Below, in pieces: positions 63,876-64,000 of a stretch of DNA of 64,000 nucleotides. Both the position numbers and the translations under genes were made by a program. Numbering within the stretch: the first letter of the stretch is position 1; every line of letters begins with the position of its first letter. Source of the stretch: Rhabdophis nuchalis (taxonomy: Eukaryota > Chordata > Lepidosauria > Squamata > Natricidae); the NCBI GenBank assembly GCA_039707465.1, contig CM077648.1, positions 19,444,119 to 19,508,118 of the forward strand, in the 5' to 3' direction. Under the pieces are notes generated by a model. That model was not told where the DNA came from, searched no databases, and was given only the letters and a program-made list of their open reading frames with translations.

Positions 63876-64000
63876 CTTGACTTGCATTACCAAAAATGTG
63901 AACTTGTAAAACGTAGGTAGAGTACATATATAAGTGTATATTTCTATTATAATTATAATATTATACTACATTTATAATATAAGCATAAACATGAGCTGCG

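Larger units (their letters stand above)
1..64000 (+). other. PDLIM5: PDLIM5 gene body (internal part)
   Basis: The whole window appears to lie inside PDLIM5, transcribed on the + strand. Three exons with canonical AG/GT borders and compatible phases are seen at 22782-22933, 60589-60631 and 62714-63141. In the known protein, an N-terminal PDZ domain binds alpha-actinin at Z-discs and actin structures, and three C-terminal LIM domains bind kinases such as PKC. Only the second half of the PDZ domain and the linker are in this window. The exon encoding the start of the PDZ domain was not seen upstream, so it should lie before position 1; the LIM exons should lie beyond 64000. Confidence 0.88.

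Overview
This is vertebrate nuclear DNA, almost certainly from a squamate reptile. The repeats support this: CR1 LINE tails, tRNA-derived SINEs that look like the Sauria family, L2-like and L1-like fragments, and a very dense load of short non-autonomous hAT and TA-target DNA transposons. A snake is plausible, but nothing seen here settles snake versus lizard. No bacterial operon, CRISPR array, stand-alone RNA gene or intact viral genome was recognised.

The only host gene recognised is PDLIM5 (ENH, Enigma homolog) on the + strand. Three internal coding exons are present with matching splice phases: 22782-22933 (second half of the PDZ domain), 60589-60631 (short linker) and 62714-63141 (long disordered linker exon). 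The window therefore spans the upstream intron (1-22781), a 37.7-kb intron (22934-60588), a 2.1-kb intron, and the start of the next intron (63142 onward). The start codon, first half of the PDZ domain and the C-terminal LIM domains lie outside.

Most of the rest is intronic repeats. 1-10 kb: a possible LTR-like promoter, a 1.16-kb hAT element swollen by a GAAA tract, a nearly 1.55-kb minus-strand Helitron with CR1, minisatellite and MITE insertions, two further hATs, a triple-nested MITE complex and a 5'-truncated L1. 10-22 kb: the longest CR1, TA-type MITEs and SINEs. 23-40 kb: an L1-derived tail without ORF2, hAT copies, L2 tails, a palindromic MITE, a SPIN-like element and an L2-in-hAT nest. 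40-53 kb: more hATs, a compact complete Helitron, SINEs, and a hairpin MITE. 53-60 kb: a full-length L1-like element that carries ORF1 only, a Penelope-like inverted terminal structure, and a hAT split by a second ORF1-only element.

The most interesting signal is the L1 derivative: three copies (25911-26269, 58187-58674 and 53545-55535) join the end of ORF1 directly to the 3'UTR, with ORF2 absent each time. This points to an established ORF1-only lineage, analogous to mammalian HAL1, rather than a single deletion. The Penelope-like inverted repeat with hammerhead-like core motifs and the SPIN-like copy are next. All family assignments come from reading the sequence and recalled knowledge; no database was searched.
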